This document shows, in pieces, positions 1 to 6,485 of a DNA stretch of 7,683 bases. Source of the DNA: an uncultured Persicitalea sp. (lineage in GTDB: Bacteria; Bacteroidota; Bacteroidia; Cytophagales; Spirosomataceae); the NCBI GenBank assembly GCA_950075905.1, contig CATMVR010000227.1:1-7683 (forward strand), written 5' to 3'. How positions within the stretch are numbered: the stretch's first letter is position 1; the number at the start of each line of letters is the position of its first letter. The position numbers and the translations under genes are program-made. The notes under the pieces were generated by a model. That model saw only the letters and a program-made list of their open reading frames with translations. It was not told the origin of the DNA and ran no database searches.

Positions 1-1
1 A

Positions 2-115
2 TCCCCGACGCCCGAAAGTACTCCAAGACGTGCAGCTTCAGCAGGCTCTCCTGAGATAAAAGATCCCCAGAAGGTAGCGGATAAAGAAGAAGAATCCTCG
101 TTTCAACGGTATTGA
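2..115 (+). CDS. Possible C-terminal end of a plus-strand gene (uncertain)
   Basis: From the left edge one plus-strand frame stays open for 37 codons and stops with TGA at 113-115. It reads as a Ser/Pro/Thr/Ala-rich stretch followed by a charged end (…DPQKVADKEEESSFQRY), which resembles a disordered protein tail. If real, the gene converges on the minus-strand gene at 103-1002 and the two 3' ends overlap by 13 bp. Another plus-strand frame is open from 3 to 59 (ending …LQDVQLQQALLR) and is just as plausible. An open stretch of this length is not rare by chance, so neither can be chosen from this window. No family is recognisable and no terminator hairpin is visible between the converging ends. 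Confidence 0.3.
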   Translation, partial: SPTPESTPRRAASAGSPEIKDPQKVADKEEESSFQRY

Positions 116-1002
116 AGCCACTCTATCCGTATCATTGCATTGAGAGCCTTGTCCGGCGCGGAGGCGTTGCACGGAAAACGTTCCCATTCTCCACCGTTGG
201 AGCGCGTCCAGGTATGGCATTCCTTAAATTCATCCGTCAGGCCCAGCACCGGACCAAAGCAGGTATTGGTCCTTTTACTGCCATCTCTCATGGTCATACT
301 ATCTACGTAGCGACTATCCGGACCATTCAACCACTCCATGCTTACAAAGAAGCCTTCGTTGGGTACGGGTATATTGTAGGGTCCCACCCGTACTTCCTTC
401 CAGCGTTGCCACCATTTGGGATTGACGACTACGCTTTCATCCAGAAGATCTCTGCCTGGCCTACCCTCGCTATGCTGGTAGATCCGAACGCGGAAAGAAG
501 CGCGTTGCTTTCCGCGCCAGGGTACATAGTAATATATCTTGCTAAGAATAGCCCGATGCACTTCCTTAGTAGGAATGAAAAGGGCCAGCTCGTGGAAGGA
601 GGTGGAGTCGCAGGATGCATAAAGCCCCTGAAAGCGTTTATTTAAAGCACCGGTTAGTACCGGGACGGGTGGACGGCGGGCATCGAAGGTAATGTTCTGT
701 ATGATCAGGGGACTCTCCGCCAGGCGCACCACTAATGAATCGGTACCGGTGAGCCCGAGCCGGAACGGCAAAAAGCCCGGAGCGGAGAAAAGAAGGGTAT
801 CCACCAACGCAGGATATAAAAATCGACCCGCCGTATCTGTTCGCACAGCCAGGTGTCTTTGGGTATCACTGACCAGAACATTAGGAACAGGCAGGTCGGT
901 GAGGGCATTGACCACCCATCCCCGCACTACCTGAGCGTTGCCAGTCAGGGGCATCGCCACTATGAAGATCATCAAGGTTACCAGGCGTACCCACTTTGCC
1001 AT
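103..1002 (-). CDS. Secreted protein with N-terminal carboxypeptidase-regulatory-like domain
   Basis: A 299-residue protein with a clear Sec signal peptide: MAKWVR, then a hydrophobic core at residues 7-19, with probable cleavage after GNA at 23. Residues about 26-97 form a CarboxypepD_reg-like beta-sandwich (VRGWVVNALTDLPVPNV…, VRTDTAGRF, then SAPGFLPFRL). This is the small domain found at the front of many Bacteroidota outer-membrane and surface proteins. No TonB-dependent plug or barrel follows. Residues about 120-297 are a second aromatic, beta-rich region (SKIYYYVPWRGK, FRVRIYQ, NIPVPNEGFFVSMEWL) that I cannot assign to an enzyme family; it may bind a surface ligand. It contains four cysteines (131, 248, 262, 278), so periplasmic disulfides are possible. 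ATG is at 1000-1002 and TGA at 103-105. An 88-bp gap separates it from the upstream amidohydrolase gene, and I see no convincing promoter there. The domain call is fairly sure; the role is unknown. Confidence 0.8.
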   Translation of the reverse strand: MAKWVRLVTLMIFIVAMPLTGNAQVVRGWVVNALTDLPVPNVLVSDTQRHLAVRTDTAGRFLYPALVDTLLFSAPGFLPFRLGLTGTDSLVVRLAESPLIIQNITFDARRPPVPVLTGALNKRFQGLYASCDSTSFHELALFIPTKEVHRAILSKIYYYVPWRGKQRASFRVRIYQHSEGRPGRDLLDESVVVNPKWWQRWKEVRVGPYNIPVPNEGFFVSMEWLNGPDSRYVDSMTMRDGSKRTNTCFGPVLGLTDEFKECHTWTRSNGGEWERFPCNASAPDKALNAMIRIEWLQYR

Positions 1003-1090
1003 TGTCTATTATACGTGCTACTTATGTTTATTCGTCCGCGAAGTATCTATACATAATATGCCGTTGCACCATACCAAAGAAAACGTTTGG

Positions 1091-2284
1091 CTACCTGCTG
1101 CCCAGCTCTTGAATAGCTAACCAACTCATCAGGCCCGGTCCGATTTCGAGAGCACTTTCGTCGATATCGAAGGTAGGGGTATGCACGCCCGATACGATGC
1201 CGCGGGCTTCGTTGCGGGTACCGAGCCGGTAAAAGCAAGAATCTACTACCTGCGAGTAAAAGGCAAAGTCTTCGCCCGCCATCCACAGATCCAGATCCAC
1301 TACGTTCTCGGCACCCATATATTCAATGGCTGCGGCCTTGGTACGGCGGGTGAGTTCGGGATGATTTTTGAGAAAGGGGTACCCCTTCACTACCTCAAAC
1401 TCGCAACGCCCCCCCATGGCTTCGGCGATTCCCTCGGCCATCCTGACCATCTTTTGTAGTCCGTCGGCCCGCCACTCCTCGTCCATGCACCGCCAGGTAC
1501 CCTGTATTTTTACTTCGTTTGGAATGACGTTGGTCACACCATCGGCAATGAAGCGACCGAAAGAGAGAACGGAAGGGTTGGCGGGTTGGCGATTCCGGCT
1601 GATGATCTGCTGTAAGGCGACCACAATGTGGGAGGCAATCAGAACCGGATCTACTAACTGATCAGGCATGGCCCCATGGCCGCCCTTGCCGATGATGGTC
1701 AGGTAGAGCTCGTCGGTACTAGCCATGTACATTCCTTCCCGAAAGCCAATCTTACCCACAGGTACATTAGGAGCCACGTGCTGCCCCAGCATTCCGGCCG
1801 GCCGGGGGTTTTCGAGTACCCCTTCCTTAATCATTAAGGAAGCCCCACCGGGGGCTTTCTCCTCCGCCGGTTGGAAGACCAGCTTGATCGTACCTTCAAA
1901 TTCTTCCCGAAGTTGGGTAAGGATGCGGGCGGAACCGAGCAAGGAAGATGTGTGTACATCGTGCCCGCAGGCGTGCATCACGCCCGGCACCTGCGATTTG
2001 TAGGGTACCTCGTTGGCTTCGTGAATCGGCAGGGCGTCCATGTCGGCCCGCAGACCCACTACGCGGCTATCCGGATTTTTTCCTTTGATCAAGGCTACGA
2101 CGCCCGTACCGGCTACCCCCTCCTGAGGCTCGAGGCCCAGCGCCGTGAGCTGATCGGCCACAAAGCGGGCGGTCTTGTGCTCGTAAAAGGACAACTCAGG
2201 ATTTTTATGCAGATGGTGGCGGTGGGCCGTTACGTCGGCAGTGTACTCTTTGCTGAGACTTTTAATTTTCTGGAGAATATCCAT
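1091..2284 (-). CDS. M20 family amidohydrolase (N-acyl amino acid / hippurate hydrolase type)
   Basis: A 397-residue metal-dependent amidohydrolase of peptidase family M20D, which cleaves the amide bond of N-acyl amino acids (hippurate, N-acetyl or IAA conjugates). The fold starts with HRHHLHKNPELSFYEHKTA. The usual metal and catalytic residues are all present: GLRADMDALPIHE; HACGHDVHTS with C106, H108 and D109; the PAEE pair E141-E142; GQHVAP with H169; and GVHTPTF near the C-terminus with H368. The dimerisation lid carries GKGGHGAMPD (H203). There is no signal peptide, so it is cytoplasmic. The frame stays open to an ATG at 2332, but a TAnnTTTG promoter box covers that codon, so I use the ATG at 2282-2284 (MDILQKIKSL). 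This also gives the usual N-terminus and family length. It lies 69 bp downstream of the quinone oxidoreductase gene and may be transcribed separately from it. The family call is firm; the exact substrate cannot be read from the sequence. Confidence 0.9.
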   Translation of the reverse strand: MDILQKIKSLSKEYTADVTAHRHHLHKNPELSFYEHKTARFVADQLTALGLEPQEGVAGTGVVALIKGKNPDSRVVGLRADMDALPIHEANEVPYKSQVPGVMHACGHDVHTSSLLGSARILTQLREEFEGTIKLVFQPAEEKAPGGASLMIKEGVLENPRPAGMLGQHVAPNVPVGKIGFREGMYMASTDELYLTIIGKGGHGAMPDQLVDPVLIASHIVVALQQIISRNRQPANPSVLSFGRFIADGVTNVIPNEVKIQGTWRCMDEEWRADGLQKMVRMAEGIAEAMGGRCEFEVVKGYPFLKNHPELTRRTKAAAIEYMGAENVVDLDLWMAGEDFAFYSQVVDSCFYRLGTRNEARGIVSGVHTPTFDIDESALEIGPGLMSWLAIQELGSR

Positions 2285-2329
2285 TGGTACTAATATTGAT
2301 AAGGACTGGATGGGGTTGAACTCGAAACC

Positions 2330-2337
2330 CAAAAATA
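2330..2337 (-). promoter_or_regulatory. Candidate Bacteroidota -7 promoter box for the amidohydrolase gene
   Basis: On the minus strand the octamer TATTTTTG matches the Bacteroidota -7 consensus TAnnTTTG exactly. It lies 45 bp upstream of the chosen amidohydrolase ATG at 2284 and 17 bp past the stop of the upstream gene. A clear -33 TTG element at the expected distance is not obvious. The match therefore rests on one short AT-rich motif. Confidence 0.4.
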
Positions 2338-2353
2338 CAAAATTCCGCCCGAG

Positions 2354-3334
2354 CTACTCCTTTATTTGCAGGATAACCTTGCCCGCACTCAGGTTGGCTT
2401 CCATGTAACGGTGGGCTTTGGCAACATCGTGCCAGTGGTATACCTCGTCGACCACCGGGCAGATTGCCTGCGAAACCAGGTCGTCGTAGGCAAACGCCAC
2501 GAACTCCCGGGTAAGCCGGATCTGGTAGTCGGGGGTGCGGGAGCGCAACGTAGTACCCAGAATCTGTAAGCGCTTGAAAACGATAGGGCCAATGCTAGCG
2601 GAGGTTTTGCCACCCGCCATCACGGCCAGCATCACCAGGCGGCCGTCGCGCTGCAGGACCTTAATGTTCTGGTCGAAGTAATCACCCCCCACCGGGTCAA
2701 CGATCAGGTTGACGCCCTTGCCTTCGGTCAGTTCCTCTACTTTTTCCAGGAAAGGGCCCTTCCGGTAGTCGATCGCGTGGTCGGCTCCCAGATCGAGACA
2801 GAGGGCATGTTTGCCCGAAGAAGCCGTGACCAGCACGGTAGCTCCCATCTTTTTGGCTAGCTGAATAGCCGCCGTACCTACCCCACTTGCCCCGGCGTGC
2901 AGCAGTACCGTCTCGTCTTTCCGCAGGTTGCCCACCCAACGCAGGGCCTGGAAAGCAGTAAGAAACACTTCGGGAACGGCCGCCGCCTTTGTAAATTCCC
3001 ACCCTTCGGGAAGAGGCATGGCCATATCCTCATGCATGACGGCATATTCCGCATAGCCGCCACCCGGTAGCAACCCGAAGACTGCATCACCGATTTCCCA
3101 GCGGGTCACCTCGCTACCGACGGCCTCCACGACACCGGCGATTTCGAGGCCCAGAATGGGGCTCGCTCCTTCGGGCGGCGGGTAGTGCCCCTCCCGCTGC
3201 AGAATGTCGGCGCGGTTGAGGGCAGTGGCATGCACCTGCACCCTGATTTCCCAGGGTTCGGGGGCAGGGGTGGGAAAGGGGGCAAGGTATAGTTGGTCGG
3301 CATTGCCGTAATCTTTTACTTGAATAGCCAGCAT
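2354..3334 (-). CDS. NAD(P)H:quinone oxidoreductase, PIG3 type (zinc-free MDR family)
   Basis: A 326-residue medium-chain reductase of the quinone oxidoreductase branch, resembling the p53-inducible PIG3 group. It should transfer hydride from NADPH to quinones or other reactive carbonyl compounds in the cytoplasm. The PIG3 signature ALNRADILQREGHYPPP is at residues 38-54, followed by the GroES-like fold (ILGLEIAGVVEAVGSEV, 60-76) and the NADPH-binding Rossmann motif HAGASGVGTAAIQLAK at 146-161. PEVFLTAFQAL at 121-131 is the conserved helix before the Rossmann fold. The zinc-binding cysteines of alcohol dehydrogenases are absent, as expected. The open frame extends to an ATG at 3412, but the extra 26 codons run through a terminator hairpin and add residues foreign to the family. 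I therefore start at the ATG at 3332-3334 (MLAIQVKDYG), the canonical PIG3 beginning. Stop is TAG at 2354-2356. It sits downstream of the molybdoenzyme operon but is separated from it by the terminator. Confidence 0.92.
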   Translation of the reverse strand: MLAIQVKDYGNADQLYLAPFPTPAPEPWEIRVQVHATALNRADILQREGHYPPPEGASPILGLEIAGVVEAVGSEVTRWEIGDAVFGLLPGGGYAEYAVMHEDMAMPLPEGWEFTKAAAVPEVFLTAFQALRWVGNLRKDETVLLHAGASGVGTAAIQLAKKMGATVLVTASSGKHALCLDLGADHAIDYRKGPFLEKVEELTEGKGVNLIVDPVGGDYFDQNIKVLQRDGRLVMLAVMAGGKTSASIGPIVFKRLQILGTTLRSRTPDYQIRLTREFVAFAYDDLVSQAICPVVDEVYHWHDVAKAHRYMEANLSAGKVILQIKE

Positions 3335-3351
3335 AGTAAATAAGGTCGTGA

Positions 3352-3359
3352 CAAAATTT
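3352..3359 (-). promoter_or_regulatory. Candidate -7 promoter box for the quinone oxidoreductase gene
   Basis: On the minus strand AAATTTTG matches 7 of 8 positions of the TAnnTTTG box, and the adjoining T gives TAAATTTTG. It lies between the upstream terminator and the ATG at 3334, which would leave a short leader. A promoter is expected here because the terminator isolates this gene from the upstream operon. The motif itself is weak evidence. Confidence 0.27.
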
Positions 3360-3373
3360 ACCCCTACACAGGA

Positions 3374-3421
3374 ATAAAAAACGTACCAGGGACCGGTCAT
3401 TTGAGCCGGCACCTGGTACGT
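3374..3421 (-). terminator. Intrinsic terminator of the molybdenum hydroxylase operon
   Basis: A strong inverted repeat: ACGTACCAGG at 3381-3390 pairs perfectly with CCTGGTACGT at 3412-3421. A 2x2 mismatch follows, then an inner stem (CCGG at 3393-3396 with CCGG at 3406-3409) plus a possible G-U pair, closing a loop of about 7 bases. Reading the minus strand, the hairpin is followed at once by a run of T (complement of AAAAAA at 3376-3381). The plus-strand exit has no T tract, so it acts on minus-strand transcription. It begins 64 bp after the stop of the molybdopterin subunit gene and precedes the quinone oxidoreductase start. Confidence 0.85.
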
Positions 3422-3484
3422 AGTCTATGGGAAAATTAAATCTGAGAAACTATTTGAATTGATCTTGTTCGGCTCAGTCAGTTT

Positions 3485-5632
3485 TCAGGAAACTCCCTTC
3501 AAAACATCCTGCTCCACAAAAGGCTGCTTGTAAATGCGCTTTCCGGTTGCCTTGAAGATAGCGTTGGCCACCGCTCCGCCCGTTGGAGGCAGCGCGGGCT
3601 CACCCAAACCAGTAGGATCGATGCCATTATCCACAAAATGGACTTCTACTTCGGGAATTTCCGACATCCTGATCATCCGGTAGTTGTTGTAATTATTTTG
3701 CTCGGGTGCACCTTCGTCGAACGTCAGCTTACCATACATGGCGTGCCCGATGCCGTCTACGACACCGCCCATCACCTGCTGCCGGGCACCGCTCTGATTG
3801 ATCACAATGCCACAGTCAACGGCGGCGATTACTTTGGTGAGTTCGGGTTTGCCTTGTTTCATGGTCACTTCACCTACCTGAGCTACGTAGGAAAGGTGCG
3901 AGAAGTACAGACTGAATCCCTGCGCCACGCCGCTCTTCTTACCCCAGTTTGATTTCTCCGCGGCCAGCTCAGTGACGGCACGCATACGATCGATATCGTA
4001 CTTGATATCGCCCGCGGGGCTTTTCTTCGCTTTATCGAGTAATTCCAGCCGGAACGCGATCGGGTCTTTGCCGGCAGCAGTAGCTACCTCATCCAGAAAC
4101 GACTGCTCGGCGTAGGCCAGGAAGTTAGTAATGGGCGCACGCCAGGGGCCCGTGGTGATGGGTGACTTGTGCTCGGCCGAGTCTATCAGCAGGTTGTCGA
4201 CGGCACCGGCCGGGAAGTTGTCCTGGCGGGTCGGGTTGCCGGCGTTGATGCCCGCGCCCCGTAGCTTATAGCCAATCATATTTCCTTTGGCATCGAGGGC
4301 TGCCTCAAAGCGATACTTCACGGCCGGGCGGTAATCGCCACCGGTCATATCGTCCTCGCGCGTCCAGATTAGTTTTACCGGGGCCTTAGCGAGAGCTGAT
4401 ACTTTCACGGCCTCCATCACAAAGTCGGTAGCCAAACGGCGGCCAAAGCCTCCGCCCATGCGGGTCATCTCCACCGTTACTTTGTCCTGGGGCAGGTTCA
4501 GAAACTTCGCCGCATCTCCCCGGGCCCGCTCGGGGGTTTGGGTGGGTCCAATGAGTTCGGCGCCGTCCGGACGGACGTGGGCAAAGAAGTTCATCGGCTC
4601 CATGGGGCTATGCGGCAGGAACGGACACTGGTACTCGCTCTTGATCACCTTCGCGGCGCTTTTGAAAGCAGCCTCCACGTCGCCATCCTTACGGCGCACC
4701 GTAGCGTCGGGAGCATTGAGCAACTCGTCAAAAATCCGGTCGTGGTCGGAGGTACTTTCCAGAGCACTTTCCTTTTCATACTGAATATTCAGCGCCTTCC
4801 GGGCTTTCAGTACCTGCCAGGTAGATTTTCCGAGCACGGCCACGTTGTTATCAAAGGTGATAACATCCACGATGCCGGGCATAGCCCTGGCTTTGGAGGC
4901 ATCCACGGATTTGATTTTCGTACCGAAAGCCTCCGGACGCTGCACTACGGCATACAGCATTCCGTCGCGGTGGAAGTCGAGACCGAACAACGGCTTTCCG
5001 GTGATAATATCTTTGTTATCGACGTTGCGAATCGACGTACCAATCAACTTGAAATCCTTAGGATCTTTCAGGGGTACATCCGTGGGGGTAGGCATTTTGG
5101 AGGCATCCGCCGCCAATTCGGCGTAGGTAGCTTTTTTGTTTTTGCCTTTGTGCAGCACCATGCCTTTATCGGTAGTACACTCGCCGGCGGGTACTCCCCA
5201 GCGCTTGGCGGCGGTGTTGATAAACAGCTGCCGGGTAGTGGCTCCCGCCTGACGGAGGCGCTTCCAGGAATGGGGAATCGAACCGCTACCCCCGGCTACC
5301 TGACGCTGAAACTTCACGGTATCCAGCGGAGCCTGGGCTACATGCACCTGCTGCCAGTCTACATCGAGCTCTTCGGCTACCACAATCGGGAAAGCGGTTT
5401 TGATACCCTGCCCCACTTCGGGGTTGGGGGAGAAAATCGTAATTTTCCCCTCGGGGGAAACGGAAAGATAGCTATTGAATTCGATAGATGGCGCCGCAGC
5501 TTCGGCGGTGGCGTCGAGTACGGCCGGCTTGGCCTTGGCGTCGGTCCAGTTGAAACCCACCAGCAAGCCACCACCCGCCGCAGCGGCCAGCTTCATGAAA
5601 TCGCGCCTGTTCGTATTTGAAAGAGTTGACAT
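3485..5632 (-). CDS. Xanthine dehydrogenase family molybdopterin-binding subunit (IorB type), Tat-exported
   Basis: The 715-residue catalytic subunit of a molybdenum hydroxylase of the isoquinoline 1-oxidoreductase beta / aldehyde oxidase branch. It hydroxylates aldehydes or N-heterocycles using water and a Mo-pterin cofactor. The N-terminus has a twin-arginine signal: NRRDFMKLA at residues 8-16, a hydrophobic Ala/Gly stretch to about 27, and possible cleavage after AKA at 34. This places the enzyme in the periplasm. Further motifs are EVGQGIKTAF (72-81), an a/b-hammerhead-like region from about 200 to 310 (IGTSIRNVDNKDIITGKPLFG…), HSPMEPMN (341-348), the pterin-contacting GGGFGRR (393-399), GPWRAP (495-500) and GLGEPALPP (675-683), whose E678 matches the catalytic base of the family. 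No FAD domain is fused. ATG at 5630-5632 lies 2 bp after the stop of the [2Fe-2S] subunit gene, with no Shine-Dalgarno sequence, suggesting coupled translation. The substrate is unknown, and no c-type cytochrome or cofactor-insertion chaperone gene is in the window. Confidence 0.93.
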   Translation of the reverse strand: MSTLSNTNRRDFMKLAAAAGGGLLVGFNWTDAKAKPAVLDATAEAAAPSIEFNSYLSVSPEGKITIFSPNPEVGQGIKTAFPIVVAEELDVDWQQVHVAQAPLDTVKFQRQVAGGSGSIPHSWKRLRQAGATTRQLFINTAAKRWGVPAGECTTDKGMVLHKGKNKKATYAELAADASKMPTPTDVPLKDPKDFKLIGTSIRNVDNKDIITGKPLFGLDFHRDGMLYAVVQRPEAFGTKIKSVDASKARAMPGIVDVITFDNNVAVLGKSTWQVLKARKALNIQYEKESALESTSDHDRIFDELLNAPDATVRRKDGDVEAAFKSAAKVIKSEYQCPFLPHSPMEPMNFFAHVRPDGAELIGPTQTPERARGDAAKFLNLPQDKVTVEMTRMGGGFGRRLATDFVMEAVKVSALAKAPVKLIWTREDDMTGGDYRPAVKYRFEAALDAKGNMIGYKLRGAGINAGNPTRQDNFPAGAVDNLLIDSAEHKSPITTGPWRAPITNFLAYAEQSFLDEVATAAGKDPIAFRLELLDKAKKSPAGDIKYDIDRMRAVTELAAEKSNWGKKSGVAQGFSLYFSHLSYVAQVGEVTMKQGKPELTKVIAAVDCGIVINQSGARQQVMGGVVDGIGHAMYGKLTFDEGAPEQNNYNNYRMIRMSEIPEVEVHFVDNGIDPTGLGEPALPPTGGAVANAIFKATGKRIYKQPFVEQDVLKGVS

Positions 5633-5634
5633 GG

Positions 5635-6096
5635 CTATTTGGTTTTGGTTGAGGCTACTTTGACGGCTTCACGGATGCGGTGGTAGGTACCACAACGGCA
5701 GATATTGCCATTCATGGCGGCTTCTATTTCGGCTTCGCTGGGCTTGGGGTTTTGCTTCAGAAACGCCGCGGCGGTCATAATCTGACCCGCCTGGCAATAG
5801 CCACACTGGGGAACATCCACTTCGTCCCAGGCTTGCTGTACGGGGTGTTCTCCCTGGGCAGAAAGTCCTTCGATGGTAGTAACGCTGGAAGAACCAATGG
5901 CAGACACGGGCAGCACGCAGGAGCGGGTAGCCGCGCCGTTGACATGGACGGTGCAGGCACCACACTGGGCGATGCCGCAACCATACTTTGTACCGACCAG
6001 ACCGAGGCTATCCCGCAATACCCATAGCAAAGGGGTATCAGGCTCCACATCAGCCTTGTAGGTTTGGCCGTTGATCTTCAAATTATATTGGGCCAT
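5635..6096 (-). CDS. (2Fe-2S)-binding subunit of a xanthine dehydrogenase family enzyme (IorA type)
   Basis: A 153-residue electron-transfer subunit with two [2Fe-2S] clusters that passes electrons from the molybdenum site to an outside acceptor. The N-terminal plant-type ferredoxin domain has C40, C45, C48 and C60 (KYGCGIAQCGACTVHVNG…SC). The helical second domain has C98 and C101 (PQCGYCQAGQ) and C133 and C135 (NGNICRCGTYHRI). All eight ligands of the family are present and the length is normal. There is no export signal, so it is probably carried across the membrane bound to the Tat-targeted large subunit encoded 2 bp downstream. The start MAQYNLKINGQTY matches the family's usual beginning (ATG at 6094-6096). 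Stop is TAG at 5635-5637. It is the first gene of the operon, preceded by a 114-bp non-coding gap. Confidence 0.95.
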   Translation of the reverse strand: MAQYNLKINGQTYKADVEPDTPLLWVLRDSLGLVGTKYGCGIAQCGACTVHVNGAATRSCVLPVSAIGSSSVTTIEGLSAQGEHPVQQAWDEVDVPQCGYCQAGQIMTAAAFLKQNPKPSEAEIEAAMNGNICRCGTYHRIREAVKVASTKTK

Positions 6097-6122
6097 AATG
6101 GATTAAGAAGTTTAGTTTCAGG

Positions 6123-6130
6123 CTAAATTA
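6123..6130 (-). promoter_or_regulatory. Candidate -7 promoter box for the molybdenum hydroxylase operon
   Basis: On the minus strand TAATTTAG matches 7 of 8 positions of TAnnTTTG and lies 26 bp upstream of the [2Fe-2S] subunit ATG, in an AT-rich gap of 114 bp (6097-6210). A promoter is expected here because the gene begins the operon. No clear -33 TTG was found at the right spacing, and I see no convincing terminator for the upstream gene in the gap. Confidence 0.3.
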
Positions 6131-6210
6131 ACACATCCTTCCGAATAATGTTCGCTAGGTTGCTCTTAATTTTTACTTAGTAGTCTAAAACTCCCCTAAC
6201 AGCGGCCACG

Positions 6211-6471
6211 CTACTGGTTTTTGCGCCGCCGTTCTTCGCGCCTTTGGCGGCGACGTTCCTTGCGCTCTTCTTTCGATCTGATTTTGAAAGGTAGTATATC
6301 TACAATCTTATCGAGTAGTGTTGGTTCTCCTTCCGGCTCATCGGCCAGGTAGGGCGCACAGTCAAGCCGGTCTTGCAGCCGGGGTGACAGCGGTGCAAAG
6401 GGGTCCTTATCGGAATAGTAGCCCTTCTTAACCAATCGACTGGTAAACTCGCCCCAGACCGGAAGAGCCGT
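6211..6471 (-). CDS. C-terminal fragment of a probable class A penicillin-binding protein (5' end missing)
   Basis: About 86 C-terminal residues survive before the reading frame enters foreign GC-rich DNA. The first residues, TALPVWGEFTSRLVKKG, resemble the end of the transpeptidase domain in PBP1A-like glycosyltransferase/transpeptidases, where a (A/S)LPIWG.FM-type segment is common. SPRLQDRLDCAPY fits the short stretch after it. The protein ends in a very basic, Arg/Glu/Lys-rich tail (SKEERKERRRQRREERRRKNQ region), as seen in several Bacteroidota PBPs. The catalytic parts are absent, so the family call rests on this short segment. The open frame continues upstream to 6606, but those residues are actinobacterial DNA read out of frame and are not part of the protein. 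Stop is TAG at 6211-6213. Confidence 0.5.
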   Translation of the reverse strand, partial: TALPVWGEFTSRLVKKGYYSDKDPFAPLSPRLQDRLDCAPYLADEPEGEPTLLDKIVDILPFKIRSKEERKERRRQRREERRRKNQ

Positions 6472-6485
6472 CCGGGCGGCAGGCC
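6455..6485. other. Junction between Bacteroidota and actinobacterial DNA (probable chimera)
   Basis: To the left the minus strand encodes a PBP-like tail in one frame; to the right it encodes an AraC-family regulator in a different frame. Both are broken here. GC content jumps from 35/60 (6361-6420) to 45/60 (6481-6540), and codon use becomes strongly G/C-ending. The stretch around 6460-6477 can be read sensibly in both frames (TALPVW and PPGRLFR), so the exact base cannot be fixed and a few bases of shared sequence may lie at the join. No inverted repeat, integrase, transposase or tRNA gene marks the boundary. Confidence 0.85.

Noticed and set aside
112..645. Plus-strand open frame of 177 codons opposite the secreted-protein gene
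   Set aside because: No domain is recognisable, and the minus-strand frame has a clear signal peptide and a CarboxypepD_reg-like domain.
1008..1013. TATAAT hexamer upstream of the secreted-protein gene
   Set aside because: It lies only 5 bp from the ATG, has no -35 partner, and the E. coli-type box is not the Bacteroidota consensus.
1050..1090. Weak inverted repeat CCAAA…TTTGG after the amidohydrolase stop as a terminator
   Set aside because: The stem is only five mostly A-T pairs and no T run follows, so it is not a convincing terminator.
4538..5620. Long plus-strand open frame (360 codons) opposite the molybdopterin subunit gene
   Set aside because: It lies wholly antisense to a gene with all family motifs intact and shows no recognisable domain. 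Long antisense open frames are common opposite G/C-ending codons.
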